DNA from: Dipteris shenzhenensis
Taxonomy: Eukaryota > Polypodiophyta > Polypodiopsida > Gleicheniales
Length of the DNA stretch: 64,000 bases
Direction: 5' to 3' (one strand)
NCBI GenBank assembly: GCA_047967505.1
Contig: CM106538.1
Below, piece by piece: positions 11,701 to 22,480 of the stretch. A program made the translations under genes and the position numbers. The notes beneath the pieces are model-generated. The model was not told the DNA's origin and did no database searches. It saw nothing but the letters and a program-made list of their open reading frames with translations. Every line of letters begins with the position of its first letter. Position 1 is the stretch's first letter.

Positions 11701-12039
11701 CTTCAAACTCCTTGATATATATCAGTTCATGTCATGTTGAGCCACAAGATCTTCTTTTAGCAATGTATCACTCTTCTCTTTGGCACAGACCAGCTTGCTG
11801 AGATTATGGCCTCTACTGATCCTTTCCTTCTCCCTATGCTTGAGTACAACATCACTTGGGATGTTACCATCTTCATTCTCATCTAAGGGAGGAAAGAATG
11901 GTGTGGTATCCTAGCATAGAAGCTTATTTTTAATGTCCCTTTGTCAATGATAAATATCTTTGTCACTCAGTTCAAAAGCAATAGGAAGTGAAGAGATGTG
12001 TGAAGTTTATTACCCCCAACTTGATGTCACAATGTGCAC

Positions 12040-12183
12040 ATCATGTGTGCATGTGTGTGTGTGTGTGTGTGTATGCATGTGTGCATGAGTTTGTGCATGC
12101 ATGCATGTGTGCATGCATGAGTGCATGTGTGTGTGCATGCATGCATGCATTCATGCGTGCATGTGTGTGTGTGTGTGTGTGTA
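12040..12183. repeat. TG/CATG compound microsatellite
   Basis: Alternating TG runs with interspersed GCATGCATG units. Alternating purine-pyrimidine DNA of this kind can adopt Z-form. Open frames rich in Cys/Val/His across it are artefacts of the repeat. Confidence 0.85.
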
Positions 12184-12305
12184 AATGCGTAAACCACTTC
12201 TGCAAAATAGATATAAAAGCTAGTAAAAGATAAGGTGGATTACAAAATAGATATAAATAAGGCAGATCACAAAAAGACTAGGGACTATACATGCTAAAGA
12301 AATAT

Positions 12306-12429
12306 CCAATGGTTGTGAATTAATTGTATGGCACTAGCCTGACCAAAGGCTAGTTGGACAATCAAAGTCTGTGTTTAGATTAAAAAGTCCCATCAATAAT
12401 TGAGCCATACAATTAATTCCATCAATTGG
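12306..12429. repeat. MITE-like inverted repeat with 27-bp arms
   Basis: The arms at 12306-12332 and 12403-12429 share GAATTAATTGTATGGC perfectly and CCAAT at the outer end, with a few mismatches between. The loop is 70 bp. The size and structure suggest a small miniature inverted-repeat element. A target duplication was not identified. Confidence 0.5.
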
Positions 12430-13000
12430 ATAAAAAGTAAAAATAGAAAAACATACAAGGAAAAAATGTTTAAGAGACATCCATGTTGAAAAATGCAACA
12501 ACTAGAGTTTGCAAAAATTTTGACCAAAATTAAGAATTTTTAAAATAATATTGAGTTTGACATACAAGATATTGAACAAAGATGTCAAATCCTCATGCAT
12601 TCCACATTCTGAGGTCAGGGTCCACTTACCTACCACCATCCAAGCAAAGTAGGTGTTAGAACATCATAGTTACGCTTGGGCAAATAGGAAATGCCTGTTT
12701 TCCCTGGCTTGTTATCACTTTACCTAGGAATATAGACAACCATATGGATTCTTAGCTAATTAAAAAAGTTTAAGTCATAAGTGGAGTAAGGAGCGAATGA
12801 GTACATGGGTTGAGAAAGGTTTAGAGGTATGGGACAATTAGTGGACTTGGTTTGTGAGGTGGTTAAAGGAGAGTGTAAAGGGAAGATTTCACAGGAGGTA
12901 CATAAAAGATTAATTTATAGTTGGGGAAGTATATGTGTGTGTTTGTAAAGAAATAAGTGTCTGTGTGTGAGATACATTTACTAATCAAAATTATCATTTT
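12430..13000. other. Spacer without recognisable gene
   Basis: AT-rich sequence with only short random open frames. Nothing supportable apart from the start of the microsatellite at 13003. Confidence 0.5.
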
Positions 13001-13002
13001 AT

Positions 13003-13306
13003 TGTGTGTGTGTGTGTGTGTGCACATGCACGTGCATGCATGCATGTGTATGCTCATCATGCGTGCATGTGTCGATGCATGCATGCATGTGTGTGTGTGC
13101 GCATGTGTATGTGTGTGCATGCATGAGTGCATGTGCGTGTGCATGTGTGCATACGTTCATGAGTGCATGCATGCATGTTTGTGTGTGTGTGCATGTGTGT
13201 GCATTCGTGCATGTGTGTGTTCTTGTGTGTGTGCATGTGCACGTGCACATGTGCATGCATGTGCATTTACATGTGCATGTGCATGTGCATGTATGTGTGC
13301 ATGTGC
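13003..13306. repeat. Long TG/CATG compound microsatellite
   Basis: About 300 bp of TG, GTGCATG and GCATGCATG units. All reading frames on both strands are open and show periodic Cys/His/Val, which is a composition effect and not coding evidence. Confidence 0.9.
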
Positions 13307-13307
13307 T

Positions 13308-13726
13308 ATTAGCCAGAAAAGAAATCTAGACAAGAGGCTAGAGGATAGGTATGGCGATGCTTGACGGCCATAGAGGAATAGGGAACGTGAGGGGAGGAGC
13401 GTTAACATGGGTGGGGAAAAGGGATTAAGAGGGGAGGGAAAGAAGAGGGAGACTATGGCACAAGGGGAGAGGGAGAGGGGAAAGAGGAGTATGTACATGG
13501 GTGGAGGAGGAATACAGAGATGGAGACATCAAGGGAAGAGAGTCATGCTTTATTTGAAAGTAATGTTGAGGGGAAATATCAAAGTACTAGCTAGGTGGCT
13601 TTACAAGAATGACTTTGAGCCATATCTCACTAAATGCAGGCATGGGACCGCCTAGGTGGAGGGGTGGCACATGGAGGAGCCATGCCACCTGAACATTTTA
13701 TAATATTACTACCATGGATTATGTAA
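13308..13726. repeat. Duplicated purine-rich segment, copy 1 (shorter)
   Basis: It is very similar to 15750-16853, starting ATTAGCC and ending ACCATGGATTATGTA. Relative to copy 2 it lacks the internal repeats and the block between the phrase ACAAGAATGA and CTTTGAGCC, joined near 13614. It follows directly after a TG/CATG microsatellite. Confidence 0.85.
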
Positions 13727-14418
13727 GAATGCCATGACAAATGTCAACAGTTGGAGAGCTTGCACATCACCTTCAGCTTCTTCTAGTTCTTGTAATTGCC
13801 ATGCTATTTCTTCAAGGGGTATGCGGTCTAGCATCCTTCTTTTGAGCAATGTCCTTGAGGACCTTTCTGATGATCTTTTGAAGTCGGTAAACTCGTATCA
13901 AAATGCCCAACACTTAGTTTCATGATGACCACAACCTTTGCTTTCCTTACAATTATCACCCTCCTTCGTGGCTTGCAACTTTGTTGGGGTGGTGCTTCCA
14001 CTTGCGTCATGCGTGATTGAAGTATAAGCTTCACGTGCCAAGAAATCAGCAACTATATTTTGAGCTGGAGGGATATGCTGAATTTTTACCTCTTCAATGC
14101 TTGTTGATGTCATGGAACCAAGGCTTTGCTCCGCACCTTCCACCTTCCACTAACTTGTTCACACACTAGTTGGGAATCTCCTTGCACCTCAAGTTGCTTG
14201 ATTTGATGTTCTTGTGTCTTTTGTAGCCCAAAAATGAGTGCCGAGTACTCAGCTTGGTTGCAAGTACTTGCAAGTGCAGACTTGCTATAGCAATACTCCT
14301 CACCCAGTGAAGTGAGCTTCACACCCACGCCAGTAGCCTTGGTCGAAGGTTTGTAAGCTCCATCAAATTGAAGGATCCAAGATGTCATCACACTAAGACT
14401 AAAATCCGAACATCCCAA
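13703..14418 (-). pseudogene. RNase H-like (RVT_3 type) protein remnant
   Basis: On the minus strand, WILQFDGAYKPSTKATGVGV, CNQAEYSALIFGLQ, EVQGDSQLVCEQVSGRWK and QHIPPAQNIVADFLAREAY follow the order of an archaeal-type RNase H fold, with the acidic residues D (FDGA), E (NQAEY), D (GDSQ) and D (VADF) visible. A frameshift lies near 14130. An in-frame TGA lies near 13893, after which the frame stays open to about 13703 with a charged, helix-like tail. Such domains occur in Gypsy elements, LINEs and stand-alone plant genes. Nothing nearby decides between these. Confidence 0.7.
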
Positions 14419-15110
14419 GTTTCTCGATAGTCCAAGATAGGTAGAAGGAGAGGGTGGGGAGAATTCAATACTTGATCCAAACCTTCAGCACCAAATAAAC
14501 TTGCAATCCTTTGTTGATAGTTTATCTTTAGACAAAAAAGAATTACAACTTGAAGCTCAAAATGAGGCACAAAGGGTTGATTAGGTACAAAGGGATTCCT
14601 TGGTCGAAACATTACCAACCATAGCCGAGCCCTAGAAACCTTTGTAGTGAGATTGAGAATAAACCATTCAAGACGAGCTTATCCACAAGAATTAATAAGC
14701 AAATGTGCCAAATCTCCCCCCAAGCTTGGGGAGCATCCCACCCTTTAAAGAAAAACACCCTTTTAATTACCTCCGAAGCAGCAAGTAGCTCGATCACCGC
14801 ATAATGAGTAGAATTGAAATCAAAGTCCTCCTAGCGTATCACTAGTTCTTCACCTTGAATTATCCACGGTGTATCATCCCACCTGTCATCTCCTTGAGCA
14901 ATGCACTGTGTTGCAGATTGACATGAAGATCAAGAAAGAGATCTCGCCCATTGGTAGCCATAAGGCGCGGAGGACCAAGCACCAAATCCTTAAACTCATC
15001 GAGAAGTGACATAAATATCCACCCTCCTCATGTGGCATGCGTCCGTGAAGTGAACTTGGAAAAGTTCCGAATCGGCGATCTAGTAGGAGATGTGAATAGA
15101 GCACATGAAA
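14419..15110 (-). other. Degenerate coding-like sequence upstream of the RNase H remnant
   Basis: Pieces such as MSLLDEFKDLVLGPPRLMA (about 14970-15030), a stretch containing GWDAPQAWGEIW (about 14700-14790) and another containing LFGAEGLDQVLNSPHPLLLP (about 14430-14510) read on the same strand as the RNase H remnant in different frames. They look like protein debris of one former polyprotein or gene. I do not recognise the family. Confidence 0.35.
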
Positions 15111-15223
15111 TGAAATACTTTTGCTTTTTTATAGCAAGAGGAAACTCCCCATGGTTAGAGAGTTACAGTTCCCGAGATTTCAATATATAAGCAAAAATCA
15201 TTACATTTTCATCACTTCCTACC

Positions 15224-15290
15224 TGCTGGCCCAATGATAAGTCTCCCTTTTGTGAAGGGGGAGGTCTTGGGTTCAAATCCCACTCTTTAA
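15224..15290 (+). repeat. tRNA-like head of a possible SINE
   Basis: An A-box-like TGGCCCAATGATAAG at 15227-15241 and a B-box-like GGTTCAAATCC at 15270-15280 are spaced as in tRNA-derived SINEs. A T-poor, A/G-rich tail (AATAAAAAGAGAGG) follows from about 15288. No complete cloverleaf can be drawn, so it is not a tRNA gene. Confidence 0.45.
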
Positions 15291-15749
15291 TAAAAAGAGA
15301 GGAGAGGAGAATGAGAAGAGAAAGAGAAGAGAAGGAGAAGAAGAAAAAGAGAGGGTGGCGCAGAATCTGTTACAGTTTTGCAGAAACCCAGAAAAGCTAT
15401 CCATGACCAAAAGACGTAGGAGCCCAAAAAACCGTCACGATTTATAAGTGATGCACGCGGGTGTACATAGTGGACGTGTGAATGCGCATGCAGTTCTGCA
15501 AATGCGACCGGTACGGGCAGAAGATTCACCAGCCAAAATACACGTAGGAACCGTGAGCAGAAAGCAGGCAGACTGGAAGTGCAGAAGCAGGCAGGTTCTA
15601 TAGCCGTAGAGACAGGGAAGGCACACAATTTGGAGGTGCAAAAGTAGAGAGTTGCACGCGGAAGAGGCCGCAGAGCTGCACCCAGTCGTAGGAGCAATAG
15701 ATTTTACACCACTAGCCGTGGAGATTTCGATCCCAACAGCCACACCATT

Positions 15750-16853
15750 TCTATTAGCCGGAAAAGAAATCAAGACAAGATGCTAGAGGATAGGTATGGA
15801 GATGCTTGAGGGCCATAGAGGAATAGGGAACGTGAGGGGAGGAGCGTTAACATGGGTGGGGAAAAGGGATTACGAGGGGAGGGAAAGAAGAGGGAGACTA
15901 TGGCACAAGGGGAGAAGGAGAGGGGAAAGAGGAGTATGTACATGGGTGGAGGAGAAATGTAGAGATGGAGACATCAAAGGAAGAGAGTCATGCTTTATTT
16001 GAAAGTAAGGATGAGGGGAAATATCAAAGTACTAGCTAGGTGGCTTTACAATAATGAGTGGAGGGAAAGAATGAGTGGAAATATCAAAGGATGAGGGGAA
16101 ATATCAAAGTACTAGCTAGGTGGCTTTACAAGAATGAGTGGAGGGATTAAGAGGGGAGGGAAAGAAGAGGGAGACTATGGCACAAGGGGAGAAGGAGAGG
16201 GGAAAGAGGAGTATGTACATGGGTGGAGGAGAAATGTAGAAATGGAGACATCAAGGGAAGAGAGTCATGCTTTATTTGAAAGTAAGGATGAGGGGAAATA
16301 TCAAAGTACTAGCTAGGTGGCTTTACAAGAATGAGTGTGTCTCATCAAGGAATAGCCCCCTCCTTTTATAGCCAAGAGAGAGGGTCTCTCCCAATAAATG
16401 CATCCTCCCACATGCATGGTGTGTGTGGAAGAGTCTCCCATGTGGACTAGGCAGTTACGCACTCTCAATTGTGTGCAATAATGCTTGGCCACATTTTTCC
16501 ACATATATAACTCCCATATCCCAAGTCTATGATTCTCCCTTAGTCTCTTCCCAATTTTATAATACGTTCAAACATCTAGGAGGACAAGTGGAGGGTTGGC
16601 ACAAGGAATTTTGCCACCTCATCCTACTTTCCCCATTATTTAACTTGCACTCTTGGACCTTCTATACCTTCCCCACATGGGCCTATCCTATATGGAGGGA
16701 ATAACCCATCTCCACCTATTTTATATTACTTCTCCCATGGACTTTGAGCCATATCTCACTAAATGCAGGCATGGGACCACCTAGGGGGAGGGGTGGCACA
16801 TGGAGGAGCCATGCCACCTTAACATTTTATAATATTACTACCATGGATTATGT
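15750..16853. repeat. Duplicated purine-rich segment, copy 2 (longer, internally tandem)
   Basis: It matches 13308-13726 at both ends and carries extra material inside. A roughly 190-bp unit (GAGGGGAGGGAAAGAAGAGG onward) occurs at about 15873-16060 and again at 16150-16340. The phrase AAATATCAAAGTACTAGC occurs three times (near 16020, 16100 and 16298). A further block at 16340-16735 is absent from copy 1. Apparent reading frames are low-complexity. Confidence 0.85.
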
Positions 16854-17026
16854 ACAACATACCTTATGGGTCCTCTTACATGGAAGGGTGGCACATGGTC
16901 ATGCCCTGCCACCTCAACCCTGGGCCCTATGCACTCCATATTTTATTATACTATTGCCACACATACAACCACATACTCATATTTATGCCTTTTTACTTTG
17001 GTCAAATTTATCCATAACAGTGCATA

Positions 17027-17160
17027 TGCGTGTCTGTGTGCATGTGCATGTGCATGCACGTGCATGTGTGTGTGCATGTGCGTGTGCATGTGTGTGTGCA
17101 TGTGTGTGTGCACATGCATGTGTGTGTGTGCATGCATGTACGTGTGCGTGTGCATGTGTG

Positions 17161-17240
<80 letters not shown>
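17027..17240. repeat. TG/CATG microsatellite joined to a long (GA)n run
   Basis: Sequence 17027-17162 is TG with CATG units like those at 13003-13306. Sequence 17163-17240 is an almost pure GA repeat of about 78 bp. Predicted proteins with Arg-Glu or Ser-Leu runs here are repeat artefacts. Confidence 0.92.
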
Positions 17241-17241
<1 letters not shown>

Positions 17242-17605
17242 TATATAAACCAACATGCCACTTTTGCCAGCCAAGAAAGGACTCGTGTTAAAATATAGTT
17301 CTAATAACATCCATTACATTAACTCACATTTTGATCTTTTGAAGCTATGTACCAAAATCCCTTTGAGGGTAGATGTAATCAATTGCATTGCAACTCTAGC
17401 AACTGAGATGACAATTTGGATTTGCCATCATGGGAAATGGATTAGCAAAAGATTAGTTTCCCTAATACAATCTTACATGTAGGGGTCATAAAGGAGGACA
17501 AGGTGGTTTTAGAAGACTGTACATGGTTTTGCCTTGCATTTATGCTCAAGGATCCACCAAATGAAGAAATGGGGCTATTTAATATTTCACATGGTAGGAA
17601 GAGGT
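17241..17605. other. Spacer without recognisable gene
   Basis: Only a short open frame (17255-17482, +) of ordinary composition and no recognisable motif. Confidence 0.45.
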
Positions 17606-17611
17606 GTCACA

Positions 17612-17690
17612 ATTGGCTTTGTGGTCTAGTAGTCATAGCTCTTGAATGATGCACAAGAGGTTCTGGGTTCCATTCTCCATAGGCGTGCCA
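17612..17690 (+). repeat. Second tRNA-like SINE head
   Basis: GTGGTCTAGTAGTC at 17621-17634 resembles an A box, and GGTTCCATTCTC at 17666-17677 resembles a B box. The spacing fits a tRNA-derived RNA polymerase III promoter. The acceptor stem does not pair, which argues against a functional tRNA gene. Confidence 0.4.
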
Positions 17691-18054
17691 GTCATGCATT
17701 TATTTTTTGGTAGGCGGGTTGGACGGGTGGTGGCAAGTTGTGCCATATGGTAGCCATGGGGGTTGCTCACTATTCTGGTGCTTGCTTTGGGAAGTGCAAT
17801 GCCACATGTCACTCTCATGGATTTTTCCCTTCCTCCTACTTGCAAGGCCACTTGCCATGCATTGAATGTCTTTTTTGGACTTTGTAGGGGCAATTTTCAA
17901 AATTTTGGTGCAAAAGGACACGTGGAAGCACCACTTCTTCCTCCCCTAACTTGGTGGTTTTCTCCTCAAAATCCATGGTTTGCTTTGAGCACAAACCACA
18001 GGTTTTCCAATTGAAACCACCTATTTCATTGGGCATTTATTATGCACATGCCAC

Positions 18055-18190
18055 CTCAACATGGCATTGCCCATGACAAAAAGGAGCACTCCCATTGGTA
18101 CACCTCAAATCTCTCACTAACCCCTTGAAATTAGGAAACATTAATTGGGGGCCCTTTGGAGACCCCAATTCTACCCTAATGGGGTATACA
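18055..18190. repeat. Dispersed repeat, copy with an inverted partner at 22697-22813
   Basis: The segment with GGTACACCTCAAATCTCTC, CCCCTTGAAATTAGGAAACA and GAGACCCCAATTCTACCCTA is found in reverse complement at 22697-22813. A third partial copy in direct orientation lies at about 23590-23634. It is probably part of a larger unclassified transposon. Confidence 0.75.
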
Positions 18191-18585
18191 TCTAGAATAT
18201 CCTGTCTCTTCCACTGCTTCTTCAAGAAGTGTGCTTGCAAATTGCCTCTAGGTTGGGCCTAGTGCATTTTCAATCATGCTTTCAGTGATGGTAATCTTCT
18301 GACCTTGGTAGACTATTTGTCCCTCCTTCACGTTCACCTCCTGTACTACTAACCTGATGAAGTTGTTGAGAGCATCTAAATCACGCTTTTGAAGAGTGAG
18401 TTCAAGATCAGGGGAGGAGAAGCTCTCGCACTGTGCTGTAGAGGGGCGAAAAGATTATGTGAACAGCTACTAGACTGTGCAGAGGGGAAGCAAAGATTAT
18501 GTGAGGAGCTTTCAAACTATGTTGACACATTTTAGAGCTTGGTGTGTCTAGGGGGATTCATTATGAGAGGGGATATAAGTTGCAG
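18191..18585. other. Spacer without recognisable gene
   Basis: Nothing supportable beyond a loosely repeated phrase AAGATTATGTGA near 18450-18505. Confidence 0.4.
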
Positions 18586-18830
18586 GAAGAGTTCAAGGGA
18601 GAAAGAAATAGTTAAGAGGGATAGAAGACGAAGTAGTGGAGGCTTAAGTTTGTAGTTCGAGTGCAAGGGAGAAAGAAACAGTCGAGAGGGATAGAAGACG
18701 AAGCAATGAAGGAAATGAAATAGTGGACGCTTAAGTTTGTAGTTCGAGTGCAAGGGAGAAAGAAACGGTCGAGAGGGAAACAAGACAAAATAGTGAAGGG
18801 GATGGAATAGCAGAGGCTTAAGTATGTAGC
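18586..18830. repeat. Minisatellite, three units of about 63-89 bp
   Basis: Units begin near 18590, 18653 and 18740. They share GGGAGAAAGAAA, GAGAGGGA and a CTTAAGT[T/A]TGTAG end. Repeated peptide-like frames on the minus strand derive from the tandem structure. Confidence 0.8.
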
Positions 18831-19394
18831 TTGACTATAAGGAACTATTAAGGTGAGATCCACTGTGGTGGTTGGCTTGAATTTTGACTAATTCAATGCA
18901 CCACTACTACCTTACTTGGTAATGAGTTATTAAAGGTGATTAGGCTTCATGATTTATGTCTGTGGTAATTACTACTATCTTCCCTCAGTGGTGGCATCTA
19001 AGATTACCAACCACGTCTGTGGTGGTAGCTAAGATTCCACCGATCTAGCAGTGAATTACTAGCCATTGTAGTGGCCCATAACTATTCACTTGCCAGTTAC
19101 CACCACCAAGCTTGCATGCATGATCAATAGAGTGCAGTTGCTTACTAGTCATTGAGCTTGCATGCTCAGTAAAGTGCATGGTAATGAGTGATTAGAGGTG
19201 ATTAGGTAGATTCCACCGGGCTGGCAGTTAATTACCCCTCAAGCTCACTTCCACCCTCACTCTACTTTGCTCTGTGCTCCCTCCTCCAACTCTCATCACT
19301 CATCTACTCCCCTACTCATCCACTCCACTATTCACCCACTCATCTTCACCATACCTATTACTACTAGGACCCCTCGATGCAACGTTTTCTGCCT
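18831..19394. other. Spacer with short recurring TGGTAATGAGTGATTA-like phrases
   Basis: Phrases such as GGTAATGAGT[T/G]ATTA and AGGTGATTAGG recur near 18920 and 19180, and TCCACCG occurs near 19035 and 19212. It is an old repeat of unclear type, with no gene. Confidence 0.4.
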
Positions 19395-19408
19395 TCTTAT
19401 ATAATATG

Positions 19409-19568
19409 ATTGCGTTACACTTTGTAGGACTGGAAATGCTGGCTCTTGTGGAATCCTTTCGTTCTATACCCCCAAATTTGATTGCGTTACACTTTGTAGG
19501 ACTGGAAATGCTGGCTCTTGTGGAATCCTTTCGCTCTTGTGGAATCCTTTCGTTCTATACCCCCAAAT
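19409..19568. repeat. Tandem duplication of about 73 bp, second unit longer
   Basis: GATTGCGTTACACTTTGTAG through TACCCCCAAATTT occurs at 19409-19481 and 19482-19573. The second unit contains an extra 20-bp internal repeat of the CTCTTGTGGAATCCTTTCG phrase. Confidence 0.9.
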
Positions 19569-19859
19569 TTGCATGTCACCAGCTTGGATGGCATGCACAC
19601 CTTTGGCCTCTATATGGCTGTGCTGTATGGATTCCCCCTAGATGTTGATGAAGCGCTCATGAGGGGCTCATGATTTTCAAAGCAGAGTACTCTCGTCTTG
19701 TTGGGGGGGCTGTAATCTAAGACCTGGCAATGTGCATAGTCTTTGGCCTCTCCATCATCTCTTCTGTTGGCTCCCCAAAAAATTCGAATGCAGTAAGTTG
19801 GACCGGTGCAATACTGAGTTGTACAAATATCCTTTTGCTACTATCAGCAATTGACAATA

Positions 19860-20270
19860 CTGTGTTGTACAAATATCCTCTTGCTCAACGAGGCTCATAG
19901 TAACCACTCAGCAATGGCTGGATGTAATGTTTTGGCCTCTAAGGCTCTTAGCGACCTTTTGGCTCGCTAGATGTATTATTTTGGTCTCTAAGGCTCTCAA
20001 CACTTGCTAAGTTTTTACAAATGTAATCTCTTTTGCTCAATTTTAGGTTCTCAGTATAATTTTAATATAAACCACTCAGCAATGGATGAGTGATTATGGT
20101 AGCTAGATATAATCTTTTGGCCTCTAAGGCTCTCAACAATTGCCAGGAGTTTTAATAAATGTAAGATCTTCTGTTTAATTTTTGCTCTCAGTATAATTTT
20201 TACATAACTTACTACTGGATGTAGATGTAATCTCTTTTTCTCAAATTTTCTCGATGAATTGTAGTTGATT
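19860..20270. repeat. Degenerate tandem repeat
   Basis: The phrase TTTTGGCCTCTAAGGCTCT and associated CTCAGTATAATTTT and GATGTAATCT phrases recur three to four times with a period near 100-150 bp. No coding content. Confidence 0.7.
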
Positions 20271-20783
20271 ATCTAGATGGCACCACCGAGCCTCCAGTCA
20301 CCACAGTGGATTGGAATACTTTTGCCCTTATTTTGGATTTATTGCAACAAGGTCTAAAATACCAATAAACTAGGACTACATTTTCCTTGGTTTAGGACCA
20401 GAATAGTGCTAAAATTGTTGGAATTATGGGCCTAATTGTGTGCTCCTAACCCCCCTCATGGTGGCTCCTTGGATATATGAATATTAAAGGGCTATTGATA
20501 GGTGACACATGGAATATTGGGGAGAAATTCCATATGTAAAAAGAATAATGAATGCTCTTTGGTATATATGAGGTAATAGATGGATCGTCCTTCGATCACG
20601 GTGGCCTTTTGCTTGGGGCTGAAGGAGGCTATGCATGGCAAGGAGGCGAGGGATGGGACCCCCTCATACTCAGTGCATCCAATAAGAGGCTACCATGTGG
20701 TAACTATCCTACAAAAATAGCCCCAACAACCCACCATGGTGGTTGCATGGAGATACATCTAGAAAAATACAATTAAAATTTAG
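20271..20783. other. Spacer without recognisable gene
   Basis: Nothing supportable. One 74-codon open frame at 20552-20776 has no recognisable features. Confidence 0.4.
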
Positions 20784-20903
20784 AAAATGCAATTGATGAT
20801 ATGTCTCTTAACGGTCCCCTCTAGGGGCAAGGGCCATAAGTCGACATGGCCCTTGCCCCTAGAGGGGACTCTTCATAAAGGGCCATATCGTCAATTGCAT
20901 TTT
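20784..20903. repeat. Compact hairpin (MITE-like), 24-bp perfect GC-rich stem
   Basis: The inner arms 20814-20837 and 20846-20869 are perfect reverse complements around the loop AAGTCGAC. The outer arms 20784-20803 and 20884-20903 (AAAATGCAATTGA[T/C]GATATG) also pair with one mismatch. The 120-bp structure looks like a small foldback or MITE, or could be transcribed as a stem-loop RNA. Confidence 0.8.
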
Positions 20904-20949
20904 CCTTAGTTGCACAAGGAAATACATTTTCCTCCAAGTGCTTTAATAT

Positions 20950-21500
20950 ATAACTCCAAGAACCAATGCAGTGGTTGTCATAGATCTCCTTCTATTTTTC
21001 AATGCGATGGTCATCATAGATCTCCTTCTGTAATAAGTAAAAATAGGTAATTCCATAACTCCAAGAGCTAGTGCAGTGGTCACTCCAAGCCAACCTTGAA
21101 TTTTTTTGATCTGCATGGGCGCGCTGTTTGGTGACAGGTGGCAAAGATGCTACAAAAGGATGGGCAATGATAAGTGATCCAGGCTAGAGACTATGTTGCA
21201 GTGGTGTTCAGAATGATAGATTGTGTCTTATTATTATGCCATGAACTAGCACAATGGTCTCTCCATGAATTTTAATGATCTACATGGGCATCTCATGGGC
21301 ATGTTGCCCAGTGACAGGTGGAAAAGTTGCAACAAAAGGTTGCATGATGACAGGTGGTCAGGCTAGAGACTGCATTATGTAAAGGAGTGCAAAGATGCAC
21401 ATTGTAGTCAGGTCAGAGAATGCGCTACGTGAAGCAAGGCAGACCTGTCATGTGTCGAGCTCTACGGTGTTCAGAATAAATAGATTGCGTCTCATTATTA
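20950..21500. repeat. Nested direct repeats
   Basis: TCATAGATCTCCTTCT occurs twice at 20980-21030. A larger unit (TGCATGGGC, GTGACAGGTGG, AGGCTAGAGACT, TTCAGAAT.ATAGATTG) occurs at about 21065-21240 and, diverged, at about 21245-21500. Confidence 0.65.
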
Positions 21501-22235
21501 CGCTAGTGCAGCATCATGATGTCAAAATTTTTTTTGGTGAGAGCACGGGTCTACCCCAAATTCAAAATCTCACGTAGAAGCACATCACATCGTGGCATTA
21601 AAATGGCCCCAAAAATAGTTCCACAATTGGCTACACCCAAGCAAACATTGACCCTCATATAAAGTACTTTTGCCTCCACCATGGGTTTCTCACAAGGTGA
21701 ATAAGCTATGGAAAATGAATCACACTGCCAAGTGGTGGTGGAAGAGATTAAGATAGATTTGGAATTCGAAAATTCCACTCTGACAACAGGTTTTCTTGTG
21801 GCGAGTTTTGTTGGGAGTTCTTCCATTTGGGCAACTTTTGGCATGTAGGAATATTTCCAACTAGTTTTTTTTTTTTTTGGGCAAAAAAAAGTGATTTATA
21901 TTAACTTGAGCAAATTTTGTACATCATCAAAGTTCATCCAATACTAGTGAGTGAACCTCACATAAGCTTACTCTCTTACAAAAGACTAGTAATAACTAAA
22001 AACAGTAAACTCCTCAATAGATATTGAGAGATATGCTTCATTAACATGAAAAGAGAAGCTAGTGGATTCCTCATTGGAGTCAGTAGTATGAGCTATATTA
22101 GCACAGACAACAAGAGCAACAAGAACCTCAGGAACATTTCTAGTAGGAGTAGCAGCAAGTACACTCTGGATAGGGTCAATAGACATGTCCTCACTATCCT
22201 AGAAGCTGAGCAAAGAAAATGGCATCATCAAACAT
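21501..22235. other. Spacer with a poly-T/poly-A pair
   Basis: A run of 14 T at about 21866-21879 is followed by a poly-A tract. Short open frames on the minus strand have no recognisable motif. No gene called. Confidence 0.4.
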
Positions 22236-22239
22236 CTGA

Positions 22240-22480
22240 ATAAGAGGAATCCGAGTGGAGGGACCAATAGCAGTAGAAGTAATCTCAGTGGAAAGGCCAA
22301 TAGAGGAAATCTGAGAGGAGGAGCTGGTAGTAACAGAAGGAAACTAAGTGGAGAGGCCAGCAGAGTGAATTTGAATGGAGGGGCCAATAGCAACAGAAGG
22401 AAACTAAGTGGAGAGGCCAATAGAGGGAATATGAGTGGAGGGGCACCAACAGTAGTAGAAGGAAATGAGTGGAGGGGCCA
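22240..22480. repeat. Minisatellite of about 60 bp, three to four units
   Basis: Units carry GGCCAATAG, AACAGAAGGAAACTAAGTGG and GAGAGG phrases. The minus strand reads as Leu/Pro-rich repeats, which I regard as an artefact. Confidence 0.75.

Noticed and set aside
12957-13364. Overlapping frames rich in Cys, His and Val on both strands
   Set aside because: They translate TG/CATG microsatellite in every frame; composition artefact.
15227-15280. Functional tRNA gene
   Set aside because: A and B boxes are tRNA-like, but acceptor and anticodon stems do not form.
16866-17310. Frames with Arg-Glu or Ser-Leu runs
   Set aside because: They translate the (GA)n run and neighbouring TG repeat.
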